A stretch of DNA of 49,238 bases. It comes from Sphingobacterium alimentarium (GTDB lineage: Bacteria > Bacteroidota > Bacteroidia > Sphingobacteriales > Sphingobacteriaceae). The stretch covers positions 1 through 49,238 of the forward strand of contig NZ_SMBZ01000026.1 in NCBI RefSeq assembly GCF_004342685.1, in the 5' to 3' direction. The notes under the pieces are model-generated. The model saw only the letters and a list, made by a program, of their open reading frames with translations. It was not told the DNA's origin and made no database searches. The position numbers and the translations under genes are program-made. The stretch's first letter is position 1. Every line of letters begins with the position of its first letter. Shown here one piece after another: positions 32,798 to 39,923 of the stretch.

Positions 32798-34132
32798 ATG
32801 AAAACTAAACAAAGTAAATTCGAGCCAGTGGTTGCTAAACCACGTGTCAATGTAGTTACATTAGGCTGTTCGAAAAATATTCACGATTCGGAAGTATTAA
32901 TGGGTCAATTGAAAGGAAATCAAATTGACGTGGTACACGAATCGAATAATATACAAGCAAATGATATCGTGGTCATCAATACCTGTGGGTTTATAGACAA
33001 TGCTAAGCAAGAGTCTATCGATACGATTTTGCAGTTTTCAGACCTCAAAGAACAAGGTAAAGTCAATAAAGTTATCGTAACAGGATGTCTTTCTGAGCGT
33101 TATAAGCCAGAATTGGAGTCGGAAATTCCGAATGTAGATGCTTATTTTGGCACGAATGATTTACCAGAGTTATTGTCAACCATTGGTGCAGATTATCGTC
33201 ATGAATTATTAGGCGAGCGCTTACTTACGACGCCTTCACATTTTTCATATTTTAAAATTGCTGAGGGTTGTAACAGACCGTGTTCCTTCTGCGCTATTCC
33301 CTTGATGCGTGGTAAACACGTGTCGAAGTCGATTGAAGATTTAGTGAAAGAAGCTAAATTCTTAGCTTCAAATGGTACGAAAGAATTGATCCTTATTGCT
33401 CAAGATCTAACCTATTATGGGCTTGATATTTATGGCAAACGTAATTTGTCCGATCTGATGAGACATCTTTCGGATGTAGATGGTATTGAATGGATCCGTT
33501 TACAATATGCTTATCCATCAGGATTTCCAATGGATATATTGGATGCAATGAATGAGCGTAGCAACATCTGTAATTACCTCGATATGCCATTACAACATAT
33601 TACCGATAATATGTTGACGTCTATGCGTAGAGGTACATCTAAACAGAAGCAAATAGACCTCGTAAACAAAATTCGTGATAAGGTGCCTGATATTGCTTTG
33701 CGTACGACATTGATTTGTGGTTATCCAGGGGAGACCGAGCAAGATTTCCAAGAAATGTTGGAATGGGTAGAGGAAACCCGTTTTGATCGTTTAGGCTGTT
33801 TTACATATTCTCATGAAGAGAAAACACATGCGCATTCTTTGACGGATGACGTGCCAGAAGAGGTAAAACAAGAGCGTGTAGAGGCTATTATGGAGGTACA
33901 ACAAGGCATATCTTTTGATATCAACCAAACGAAAGTTGGTAAAGAATTTAAAGTATTGGTAGATAGAGTGGATGGCAACTATTTCATTGGTCGTACAGAG
34001 TATGATTCACCGGAAGTGGATAATGAAGTGGTATTAAATGCCAAAGAGAATTATGCACGTATCGGAGATTTTGTACAAGTGAAGGTGGACAGAGCAGAAG
34101 ATTTCGATTTGTACGGAACGATTGTAAAATAG
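32798..34132 (+). CDS. rimO: ribosomal protein S12 methylthiotransferase
   Basis: RimO is a radical SAM enzyme that adds a methylthio group to an aspartate of ribosomal protein S12. From the ATG at 32798 the protein has 444 residues; an in-frame GTG at 32780 is inside a repeat and is less likely. The N-terminal UPF0004 domain has Cys24 (LGCSKN), INTCGF and VTGCLSER. The radical SAM cluster is CNRPCSFC with Cys158, Cys162 and Cys165, and a C-terminal TRAM domain runs from about 380. It differs from MiaB by SKNIHDSEV and IAQDLTYYG. It follows ftsY across the REP-like element. Confidence 0.95.
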   Translation: MKTKQSKFEPVVAKPRVNVVTLGCSKNIHDSEVLMGQLKGNQIDVVHESNNIQANDIVVINTCGFIDNAKQESIDTILQFSDLKEQGKVNKVIVTGCLSERYKPELESEIPNVDAYFGTNDLPELLSTIGADYRHELLGERLLTTPSHFSYFKIAEGCNRPCSFCAIPLMRGKHVSKSIEDLVKEAKFLASNGTKELILIAQDLTYYGLDIYGKRNLSDLMRHLSDVDGIEWIRLQYAYPSGFPMDILDAMNERSNICNYLDMPLQHITDNMLTSMRRGTSKQKQIDLVNKIRDKVPDIALRTTLICGYPGETEQDFQEMLEWVEETRFDRLGCFTYSHEEKTHAHSLTDDVPEEVKQERVEAIMEVQQGISFDINQTKVGKEFKVLVDRVDGNYFIGRTEYDSPEVDNEVVLNAKENYARIGDFVQVKVDRAEDFDLYGTIVK

Positions 34133-34147
34133 TTCATCAATATATAT

Positions 34148-34187
34148 AAAAAAGAACGGCTGCCAATTTTGACAGCCGTTCTTTTTT
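34148..34187. terminator. terminator between rimO and amidase gene
   Basis: AAAAAAGAACGGCTG (34148-34162) pairs with CAGCCGTTC plus a T run (34173-34187). It serves rimO, and its T run overlaps the stop codon of the convergent amidase gene. Confidence 0.9.
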
Positions 34188-35010
34188 ATAAGTACTTTTT
34201 AAATATAGAATATAAAATTTTTAAATCGTTTTCAGTCAGATTGGCGGTCTGTGTGTCTTGTTGTATATAATGATGTTTGAATCCTTTGATTGCTGCATCC
34301 AGATTTTTCACATCATAACCTATTACACGTAACGCCAAGCGCACATCAAAATTAGCTGGAGGCATTTCTAAATAATCATCGTACCAATAACCAAATCCTT
34401 TGTCGGCCAATTTTTTCCAAGGGAAACGTGAAGGATCATTTTTGCGTGAAGGAGCATAGTCCATATGTCCAATAAAGTTCGCTTGTGGAATTTTGTAACT
34501 GTCCTTTAGGTATTGAAGCAAGTTGATCAACGCTTCAATTTGGACCTCAGGCCATGGGTCGGTAAGACCATTGTTATCCAGTTCAATTCCGATAGAAGAG
34601 GAGTTTAAATCAGTGTCATTACCCCATTTTCCTGCGCCGGCGTGATGACCTCTGTATAAGTCATTGACCATTTGAACGATTTTACCATCACGACCAATGA
34701 CATAATGTGAACTTACGCCTGCTCGAGCGCTGTGAAAAGTCTTTACCGTTTGTCCCAGCGAATCTTGTGCGGTATGATGAATCATGACATAATTCGGTTT
34801 ACGCACCCCAAAATTTATGGATCCGATCCATTCTTTGTCTGTAGAATTGATTTTTTCGAGTTGACTGTTTACTGGCGCTTCACGGTATAATGCAGCAAAG
34901 TCTTTCGCTTTCTTTTTATAGACTTTTTCTGTTGCGGCATATTTTCCTCCTCCACAGGATGCGATGAATGCCGTAGCAAGTAAAAAAGGTAAGAAATTTA
35001 ATTTTTTCAT
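34186..35010 (-). CDS. N-acetylmuramoyl-L-alanine amidase lipoprotein
   Basis: The 274-residue lipoprotein starts at ATG 35010 (MKKLNFLPFLLATAFIASC, lipobox cysteine Cys19); a longer reading from 35037 would put nine residues before the signal. The Amidase_2 fold has zinc ligands in VMIHHTAQDS, NLYRGHHAG-like DLYRGHHAGAG and GHMDYAPSRKNDP, with IGIELDN between. It should cleave the amide bond between MurNAc and the stem peptide from an outer-membrane anchor, in wall remodelling or peptide recycling. It is convergent with rimO. Confidence 0.9.
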   Translation of the reverse strand: MKKLNFLPFLLATAFIASCGGGKYAATEKVYKKKAKDFAALYREAPVNSQLEKINSTDKEWIGSINFGVRKPNYVMIHHTAQDSLGQTVKTFHSARAGVSSHYVIGRDGKIVQMVNDLYRGHHAGAGKWGNDTDLNSSSIGIELDNNGLTDPWPEVQIEALINLLQYLKDSYKIPQANFIGHMDYAPSRKNDPSRFPWKKLADKGFGYWYDDYLEMPPANFDVRLALRVIGYDVKNLDAAIKGFKHHYIQQDTQTANLTENDLKILYSIFKKYL

Positions 35011-35071
35011 CTTATTAAAACAGGATTTACCATGCAATATAGTTAAGAAATCGCAAATCTTGGGTATACCA

Positions 35072-35079
35072 CAAAAGTA
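35072..35079 (-). promoter_or_regulatory. -7 box of the amidase gene
   Basis: On the minus strand TACTTTTG matches TAnnTTTG exactly, 61 bases upstream of the amidase start codon. The -33 partner is unclear. Confidence 0.4.
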
Positions 35080-35152
35080 TTACATTTAACGTGCTGACAG
35101 TCATGCGAATGTTATACTCTCGTCAGAAAAGAAGGAGAAATAAAATTTTGCA

Positions 35153-35160
35153 TATCTTTG
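35153..35160 (+). promoter_or_regulatory. -7 box abutting rlmN
   Basis: TATCTTTG is an exact TAnnTTTG match ending one base before the rlmN ATG at 35162, so a transcript from it would start in or at the start codon. Confidence 0.45.
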
Positions 35161-35161
35161 C

Positions 35162-36220
35162 ATGGTGAATACAACAACAAAATTGATAGATATTAGAAGT
35201 CTTTCTCTGGGTCAGATAAAGGAAAAGTTAGTAGAGATGGGCGAGCATGCATTCCGCGCAAAGCAGATCTATGAGTGGCTATGGCAAAAATCTGTTACGG
35301 ATTTTGAGCAAATGAGCAATTTGAGCAAAGTTTTACGTGACAAGCTGAAAGCTAATTTTACTATCAATTATGTGCAGGTAAAACAGTCACAGATATCTTC
35401 GGACAGGACTATTAAAAGTAGTTTTGTACTATATGATGGCAATATTATCGAGGGCGTACTGATACCTACTCCGGAGCGTATGACAGCCTGCGTGAGTTCT
35501 CAGGTAGGATGCAGTTTGACCTGTAAGTTTTGTGCTACGGGATATATGGATCGTAAGCGAAATCTGAATGCGGATGAAATCTATGACCAAGTTGTATTGA
35601 TCGATAAACAGGCCCAAGACAATTACGGTATTCCATTGAGTAACATTGTGTATATGGGCATGGGCGAACCTTTGTTGAACTATGCCAATACGTTGAAATC
35701 TATCGAAAGAATTACTTCTCCCGACGGCTTAAATATGGCCGCAAAGCGTATTACCGTTTCCACTGCGGGTATTGCCAAGATGATTAAGAAATTGGGTGAT
35801 GATGAAGTAAGATTCAATCTGGCTCTGTCTTTGCATGCAGCCAATGATGATAAAAGAAATGAAATTATGCCCATCAATGAGCAAAATACATTAGAATCTT
35901 TGGCAGATGCATTGCGCTATTATTATTCAAAAACCAAAAATCCGGTTACTTTTGAGTATATCGTATTTCATAATTTCAATGACGAGCTGCAGGACGCAAA
36001 AGAGCTTGCTAGATTCTGTAAGCACGTACCGTGTAAAGTGAATATCATTGAGTACAATCCAATCTCACTGGCTGATTTTGTAAATGCAGAGGCCGATAAA
36101 ATCGACGCTTTTGCTAGCTATTTACGTAGTCAAGGCATTATTACGAATGTGCGCCGCAGTAGAGGTAAAGATATTGACGCAGCGTGTGGTCAATTGGCAA
36201 TTAAAGAAAAATCAAATTAA
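35162..36220 (+). CDS. rlmN: 23S rRNA/tRNA adenine C2-methyltransferase RlmN
   Basis: RlmN is a radical SAM enzyme that methylates C2 of 23S rRNA A2503 and of A37 in some tRNAs. The 352-residue protein has the cluster motif CSLTCKFC (Cys117, Cys121, Cys124), MGMGEPLLNY, and the C-terminal CGQLAIKEK with the methyl-carrying cysteine. The N-terminal accessory domain reads LVEMGEHAFRAKQIYEWLWQK. An ATG-GTG start lies directly after a promoter box. Downstream is the damaged comF gene. Confidence 0.95.
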   Translation: MVNTTTKLIDIRSLSLGQIKEKLVEMGEHAFRAKQIYEWLWQKSVTDFEQMSNLSKVLRDKLKANFTINYVQVKQSQISSDRTIKSSFVLYDGNIIEGVLIPTPERMTACVSSQVGCSLTCKFCATGYMDRKRNLNADEIYDQVVLIDKQAQDNYGIPLSNIVYMGMGEPLLNYANTLKSIERITSPDGLNMAAKRITVSTAGIAKMIKKLGDDEVRFNLALSLHAANDDKRNEIMPINEQNTLESLADALRYYYSKTKNPVTFEYIVFHNFNDELQDAKELARFCKHVPCKVNIIEYNPISLADFVNAEADKIDAFASYLRSQGIITNVRRSRGKDIDAACGQLAIKEKSN

Positions 36221-36259
36221 TTTCTTATATTAATGATTACAAGTTAGTTGTAATCTAAT

Positions 36260-36467
36260 ATGGAGCTGCAATTTTTACTCCAAAATTTTCTACATTTATT
36301 TTTTCCGCGGCTTTGAATGGCCTGCGACACACATTTGATTGCTACTGAAGAAGTCATTTGTGCGACCTGAAAGTTTCATTTACCGCTTAAGGATTTTCAT
36401 CTGGACTCTAGCAATCAGACAGCACGTCCATCTATAGGGGAAAATTTCCTTTGAACACGCCTTCTCG
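36260..36467 (+). pseudogene. broken N-terminal zinc-finger part of comF
   Basis: From ATG 36260 the frame reads FLHLFFPRL, then TGA (36314), then MACDTHLIATEEVICAT, TGA (36368) and KFHLPLKDFHLDSSNQTAR, which is recognisably the front of a ComF protein. Both TGA codons fall where the CxxC zinc cysteines belong. A further frame change near 36436 is needed to read GKFPLNTPSR, and another near 36466 to join the intact downstream frame. The first lesion looks like a missing base after CTTTG offset by an extra C at about 36321. Confidence 0.6.
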
Positions 36468-36947
36468 ATGTTACATCTGGCCAAATCCTCTCGCGTGGAA
36501 TCATTATTACATAGCTTGAAATATAAGAATCAGCCTGAAATCGGTCATTTTCTAGGGCGCCGGTATGCGCAATCGATTAAAGAAGTGCTTCAGGATGTGG
36601 ATATGATCGTGCCCATTCCTATACACCCGAGCAAACTCCGAAAAAGAGGGTATAATCAAGCTGCTGAATTTGCAAAGGGATTGAGTGAGGGATTAGAAAT
36701 ACCCGTCAATACGACGCTCATCATCCGAAAGGTTCTTTCTGTCAGTCAAACCGAAAAATCACGTAACGAAAGATACGACAACGTAGCAGAAGTATTTTCG
36801 CTGCTTCCGTATATTTCGGACTTGAAAGATGTGCATATTTTGCTAGTCGACGATGTCCTGACTACGGGCGCGACTATCGCCGAAGCGGATAATTTGTTTG
36901 TAGAAGCTGGGGCAAAGGTGTCTATTGTGACAATAGCTCGGGCTTAG
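36468..36947 (+). CDS. ComF-type phosphoribosyltransferase domain (truncated)
   Basis: The 159-residue open frame holds only the phosphoribosyltransferase half of a ComF protein, which is normally about 230 residues. It starts MLHLAKSSRVESLLHSLKY, continues VPIPIHPSKLRKRGYNQAAEFAKGL and has the PRPP-binding loop LVDDVLTTGAT at 126-136. ComF proteins are tied to natural competence and DNA uptake. The N-terminal zinc finger lies upstream in other frames with stops, so this is either a gene remnant, a re-started shorter protein or the product of assembly errors. It ends one base before a convergent small lipoprotein gene. Confidence 0.75.
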   Translation: MLHLAKSSRVESLLHSLKYKNQPEIGHFLGRRYAQSIKEVLQDVDMIVPIPIHPSKLRKRGYNQAAEFAKGLSEGLEIPVNTTLIIRKVLSVSQTEKSRNERYDNVAEVFSLLPYISDLKDVHILLVDDVLTTGATIAEADNLFVEAGAKVSIVTIARA

Positions 36948-37061
36948 TTAGCGTCTTTTTGGGGTGTAGGGTTTCTGACAACCGCAATTTTTCACCGCAC
37001 AAGATTGTACTCCTAAAGCTAGTATACACAGTAATCCGATGCAAAGGAGTAATTTTTTCAT
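36948..37061 (-). CDS. tiny cysteine-rich lipoprotein, 37 residues
   Basis: The minus strand from ATG 37061 encodes a lipoprotein signal (KKLLLCIGLLCILALGVQSC) with lipobox VQSC. The mature part has only 17 residues and three cysteines (CAVKNCGCQKPYTPKRR). The stop codon directly abuts the comF stop. It is two bases downstream of the VanZ gene and therefore probably co-transcribed with it. No family is recognised beyond being a small anchored peptide. Confidence 0.65.
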   Translation of the reverse strand: MKKLLLCIGLLCILALGVQSCAVKNCGCQKPYTPKRR

Positions 37062-37063
37062 GA

Positions 37064-37447
37064 TTATTTTTCTTTTCTATACAAGAGGATAAAGGCAAAG
37101 GTAGCCATTCCGATACCCAAACAGTCGGCATAAATATCATAAAGATCGGCCGTACGGCTGGACACATGGCGCTGGGCTTCTTCCGTAAACAAAGCAAAGA
37201 TGACGGTACTTATCACAATTTTTGCAATTGTAATCCACTTATTACCTTTCCAACCTGATTTCATCGCTGACTCCCAGTATAATAGACTTGCGAGGACAAA
37301 GAAAATGCCCATATGTACGACTTTATCTACTCCTGGAAAAATCTCAAATTTACTTAGGTCCGGTAGATCGTTAGGTGGTAGTAATAAGATGATTAACATC
37401 ACGATGGCCCAAACGATACCCCAAATATGGCTAAATATATATTTCAT
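37064..37447 (-). CDS. VanZ-like membrane protein
   Basis: The 127-residue protein starts at ATG 37447 (MKYIFSHIWGIVWAIV); an in-frame ATG at 37471 would add eight poorly supported residues. It has four membrane segments and the VanZ-like signature VDKVVHMGIFFVLASLLYW, EEAQRHVSSRTADLYDIYADCLGI. VanZ itself gives low-level teicoplanin resistance, but most homologues, including this type in Bacteroidota, have no known role. It is followed by the tiny lipoprotein gene. Confidence 0.88.
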   Translation of the reverse strand: MKYIFSHIWGIVWAIVMLIILLLPPNDLPDLSKFEIFPGVDKVVHMGIFFVLASLLYWESAMKSGWKGNKWITIAKIVISTVIFALFTEEAQRHVSSRTADLYDIYADCLGIGMATFAFILLYRKEK

Positions 37448-37530
37448 TGTTCCAAAAGTGTTATAAAACAATAATAAATCCTAATTATTTATACAATTTA
37501 ACATACCCTAAAAATAAATTTTAAAATTAT

Positions 37531-37549
37531 TTAACTGTAAATCAGTTAA
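37531..37549. repeat. 7-bp inverted repeat in VanZ-PadR gap
   Basis: TTAACTG (37531-37537) and CAGTTAA (37543-37549) are perfect reverse complements around TAAAT, between the divergent vanZ-like and padR genes. It may be an operator. Confidence 0.4.
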
Positions 37550-37565
37550 TTATAATTTTGTATAC

Positions 37566-37606
37566 TACTATGTATTGCAAAGTACCTGCTAAAGGATATA
37601 ACTTTG
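37566..37606 (+). promoter_or_regulatory. padR promoter with overlapping palindrome
   Basis: TTG (37575-37577) and TAACTTTG (37599-37606) are 21 bases apart, a good promoter ending seven bases before the padR ATG. An imperfect 19-bp palindrome with TACT/AGTA ends and TG/CA inner pairs (37566-37584) overlaps the -33 element and is a likely PadR self-operator. Confidence 0.5.
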
Positions 37607-37613
37607 TATTGTT

Positions 37614-37958
37614 ATGATAGCGGAAAATACACAAACGCAGATGCGAAAAGGGATACTGGAATACTGTATTCTTTCTATAATCTCCAAAGGCGAGATTTAT
37701 GCATCAGATATAATTTCGGAATTAAAACGTGCCCAGTTGCTGGTGGTAGAGGGGACGTTGTATCCTTTATTGACACGTCTCAAGAATAATGGTCTGTTGA
37801 GTTATAATTGGCAGGAGTCAACATCGGGTCCACCAAGGAAATACTATCAAATCACACCAGAAGGTCAAGAGGTGCTGGAGAGGCTGGATAATACATGGAA
37901 AGAGCTTGTATATGCAGTGGAAACCTCGCTGCAAGGAAGAAACGAATCTAAAAACTAA
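37614..37958 (+). CDS. PadR family transcriptional repressor
   Basis: The 114-residue winged-helix protein reads QMRKGILEYCILSIISKGEIYASDIISELK, then LLVVEGTLYPLLTRLKNNGLLSYNWQES and GPPRKYYQITPEGQEVLERLDNTW, the full PadR pattern. Such proteins repress their own operon and release on binding a ligand or stress signal. It is 23 bases before the PspC-domain gene, a common pairing in this phylum, so it probably controls that gene and itself through the palindrome at 37566-37584. Confidence 0.93.
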   Translation: MIAENTQTQMRKGILEYCILSIISKGEIYASDIISELKRAQLLVVEGTLYPLLTRLKNNGLLSYNWQESTSGPPRKYYQITPEGQEVLERLDNTWKELVYAVETSLQGRNESKN

Positions 37959-37981
37959 CAACAACAATAATATCTAAGGCT

Positions 37982-39724
37982 ATGAACAAAACTATCATCA
38001 TAAATATTAATAGCATTGTTTTTCACATAGAAGAAGAAGCTTATGAAGTGCTAAGGTCGTATATGATCGATATCAAAAAACATTTTGGTAAATCTTCGGA
38101 CAGCCAAGAAATTTTGCAAGATATCGAGAATAGAATTGCTGAAATGTTTTCTGAGAAAATCAAAATTGGCCGCAAGGAAGTAATTTCTCTTGAAGATGTC
38201 AACCTAGTCATCAACCAAATGGGTAAAGTCAGTGACTTTGAAGGGGAAGAGGACGAAATCAGCGAAGAGACCAATCAGCCGCAGAGCGAATACTCGGATT
38301 CGTCGCAATCCACAGCGTCTACTACCGGATCCAGCACGATGGAGAAGAAGTTGATGCGTAATCCGGACGATAAAGTTTTCGGCGGTGTGTGTAGCGGATT
38401 GGCAGCGTACTTTGGTATCGAAACCAAATGGATGCGACTGATTTTTGCGTGTTTCTTTTTATTTGGCGGCTCCGGGGTAATGATTTATGTGATTTTGTGG
38501 ATGGTCATGCCAGTAGCGATATCGCGTGCTGATAAAATGGCTATGAAAGGGGAGTCTCCGAATCTTCAAAACTTCAAAAAGAGCTTTGACGAAGAGCTTC
38601 AAGGCTTAAGTCCGAATTTCTCTAAGGCCAAATCCGAAATAGCACGAGGTACGACAGTGGTCGGATCGGGGATTTCTAGACTGGGTAGAGTGTTTTTGCG
38701 TCTGGTGGGCTTCTTTATCTTGGTAATGTGTGCAGTTACGTTATTAGGGTTGGCTATCGCTTGTGTTGGATTTATTACCGGAGTGTTGGGTTACCAACGT
38801 GAAATGGTATTTCCAGGTACCGAGTTTTTGAATACGCCGCAAGCTATTATTGCATTGATTGCAGGAGCATTGGCTATTGCAATACCATTTTTGGCCTTGT
38901 TACTGTTGATGGTACGCATCCTATTTAGGACTCAACCGGTCAATCATTACTATTCATTAGGCATGTGGGCTACTTGGATTAGCTCTATCATAGCGGTTAC
39001 ATTCTTCAGCTTTGTCGGTGCGCAAGAATTCAAAGAATCCAGCACGATCAAAGTCGAAAAGCAATTGGAGGCTCAAGCAGTATACTACATCACCGAAAAG
39101 GATGTACGCACGATTGAAGCTTCATCATCGGATAAAGAAGGTAAAAAGTTTAAGATCGAACTGGACGGTGAAGATTTGGAATATGCATTGCGCAATCACA
39201 TCAGTATAAATTTTGAAAGCATTGATTCTCTTGCGAAGCCTTATATACAATATAACTATTTTGCACGGGGCAAAACTTATCAATTAGCCACTGCAAATGC
39301 TGCAGACATTAATTATTTGGCCAATCAGATTGACGATAAACTAATATTTAACTCACATTTTGGTATTAATCCAAAAAGAAAATATAGAGATCAGTCCGTA
39401 TCGGTGACTATTTATTTGCCACAAGGTTCGCGTGTTGTGATTGATAATTCAATTCAATATAAATTAAGAAATCTCTCCTATTGGGATTGTAAGAAATCTT
39501 ATGAATCTGAAGAAGAGATTAAGGCGACCGAATGGATAATGAGTAGAACGGGCTTACAATGTACACCTAGATTTTTGCCTGTGGCAAAAAATTCTGAAAC
39601 AAAGAATGTAGAAGATTTAGTCAAAGAAGCTGAAAAACACGCGAAAGAGGCAGAGCAACACGCACGAAAAGTAGAGGAAGAGGCGAATAAAATAGTTACT
39701 AAGGTGACTAATACAGAAAGCTAA
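37982..39724 (+). CDS. PspC-domain multi-pass membrane protein
   Basis: The 580-residue protein has a cytoplasmic N-terminal region (1-118) with INSIVFHIEEEAYEVLRSYM, an acidic linker (EEDEISEETNQP), then the PspC domain at 121-180 (KKLMRNPDDKVFGGVCSGLAAYFGI). Three further membrane segments follow (about 231-345). The long C-terminal region holds IYLPQGSRVVIDNS, a DUF4097/LiaI-like beta-helix hint, and a closing alpha-helical segment rich in Glu/Lys/Ala (EDLVKEAEKHAKEAEQHARK). PspC proteins respond to membrane stress. It is paired with padR. Confidence 0.9.
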   Translation: MNKTIIININSIVFHIEEEAYEVLRSYMIDIKKHFGKSSDSQEILQDIENRIAEMFSEKIKIGRKEVISLEDVNLVINQMGKVSDFEGEEDEISEETNQPQSEYSDSSQSTASTTGSSTMEKKLMRNPDDKVFGGVCSGLAAYFGIETKWMRLIFACFFLFGGSGVMIYVILWMVMPVAISRADKMAMKGESPNLQNFKKSFDEELQGLSPNFSKAKSEIARGTTVVGSGISRLGRVFLRLVGFFILVMCAVTLLGLAIACVGFITGVLGYQREMVFPGTEFLNTPQAIIALIAGALAIAIPFLALLLLMVRILFRTQPVNHYYSLGMWATWISSIIAVTFFSFVGAQEFKESSTIKVEKQLEAQAVYYITEKDVRTIEASSSDKEGKKFKIELDGEDLEYALRNHISINFESIDSLAKPYIQYNYFARGKTYQLATANAADINYLANQIDDKLIFNSHFGINPKRKYRDQSVSVTIYLPQGSRVVIDNSIQYKLRNLSYWDCKKSYESEEEIKATEWIMSRTGLQCTPRFLPVAKNSETKNVEDLVKEAEKHAKEAEQHARKVEEEANKIVTKVTNTES

Positions 39725-39751
39725 CCCTCTTAATCTAAAACTCAAATATTT

Positions 39752-39791
39752 ATTATGATGCCTTTTAAATTTTACAAAAAGGCATCATAAT
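39752..39791 (+). terminator. 15-bp hairpin after the PspC gene
   Basis: ATTATGATGCCTTTT (39752-39766) pairs with AAAAGGCATCATAAT (39777-39791). There is no long T run after it, so termination is less certain than at the other sites. Confidence 0.55.
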
Positions 39792-39842
39792 TATTCACCG
39801 ACTTATTCTCCCATTTTACCGAAAATCACCCCTCATTGGTCT

Positions 39843-39904
39843 AATTCCGATTCTTTTCTCAAGCTGTCAGACCTAATTTTGGATTATCAAAAGAAATCGG
39901 AATT
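39843..39904 (+). promoter_or_regulatory. promoter inside a long inverted repeat
   Basis: Arms AATTCCGATTCTTTT (39843-39857) and AAAAGAAATCGGAATT (39889-39904, one bulged A) flank a 31-base centre holding TAATTTTG (39874-39881), an exact -7 box. The ATG of the beta-barrel gene lies 19 bases beyond. The repeat could be a regulator site or a DNA cruciform. Confidence 0.5.
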
Positions 39905-39923
39905 ATAATAGAACCTTACTAAA

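Noticed and set aside
36314..36370. TGA codons in comF read as selenocysteine or another recoded amino acid
   Set aside because: Additional frame changes nearby and ordinary TGA stops elsewhere point to decay or sequence error; no recoding signal was seen.
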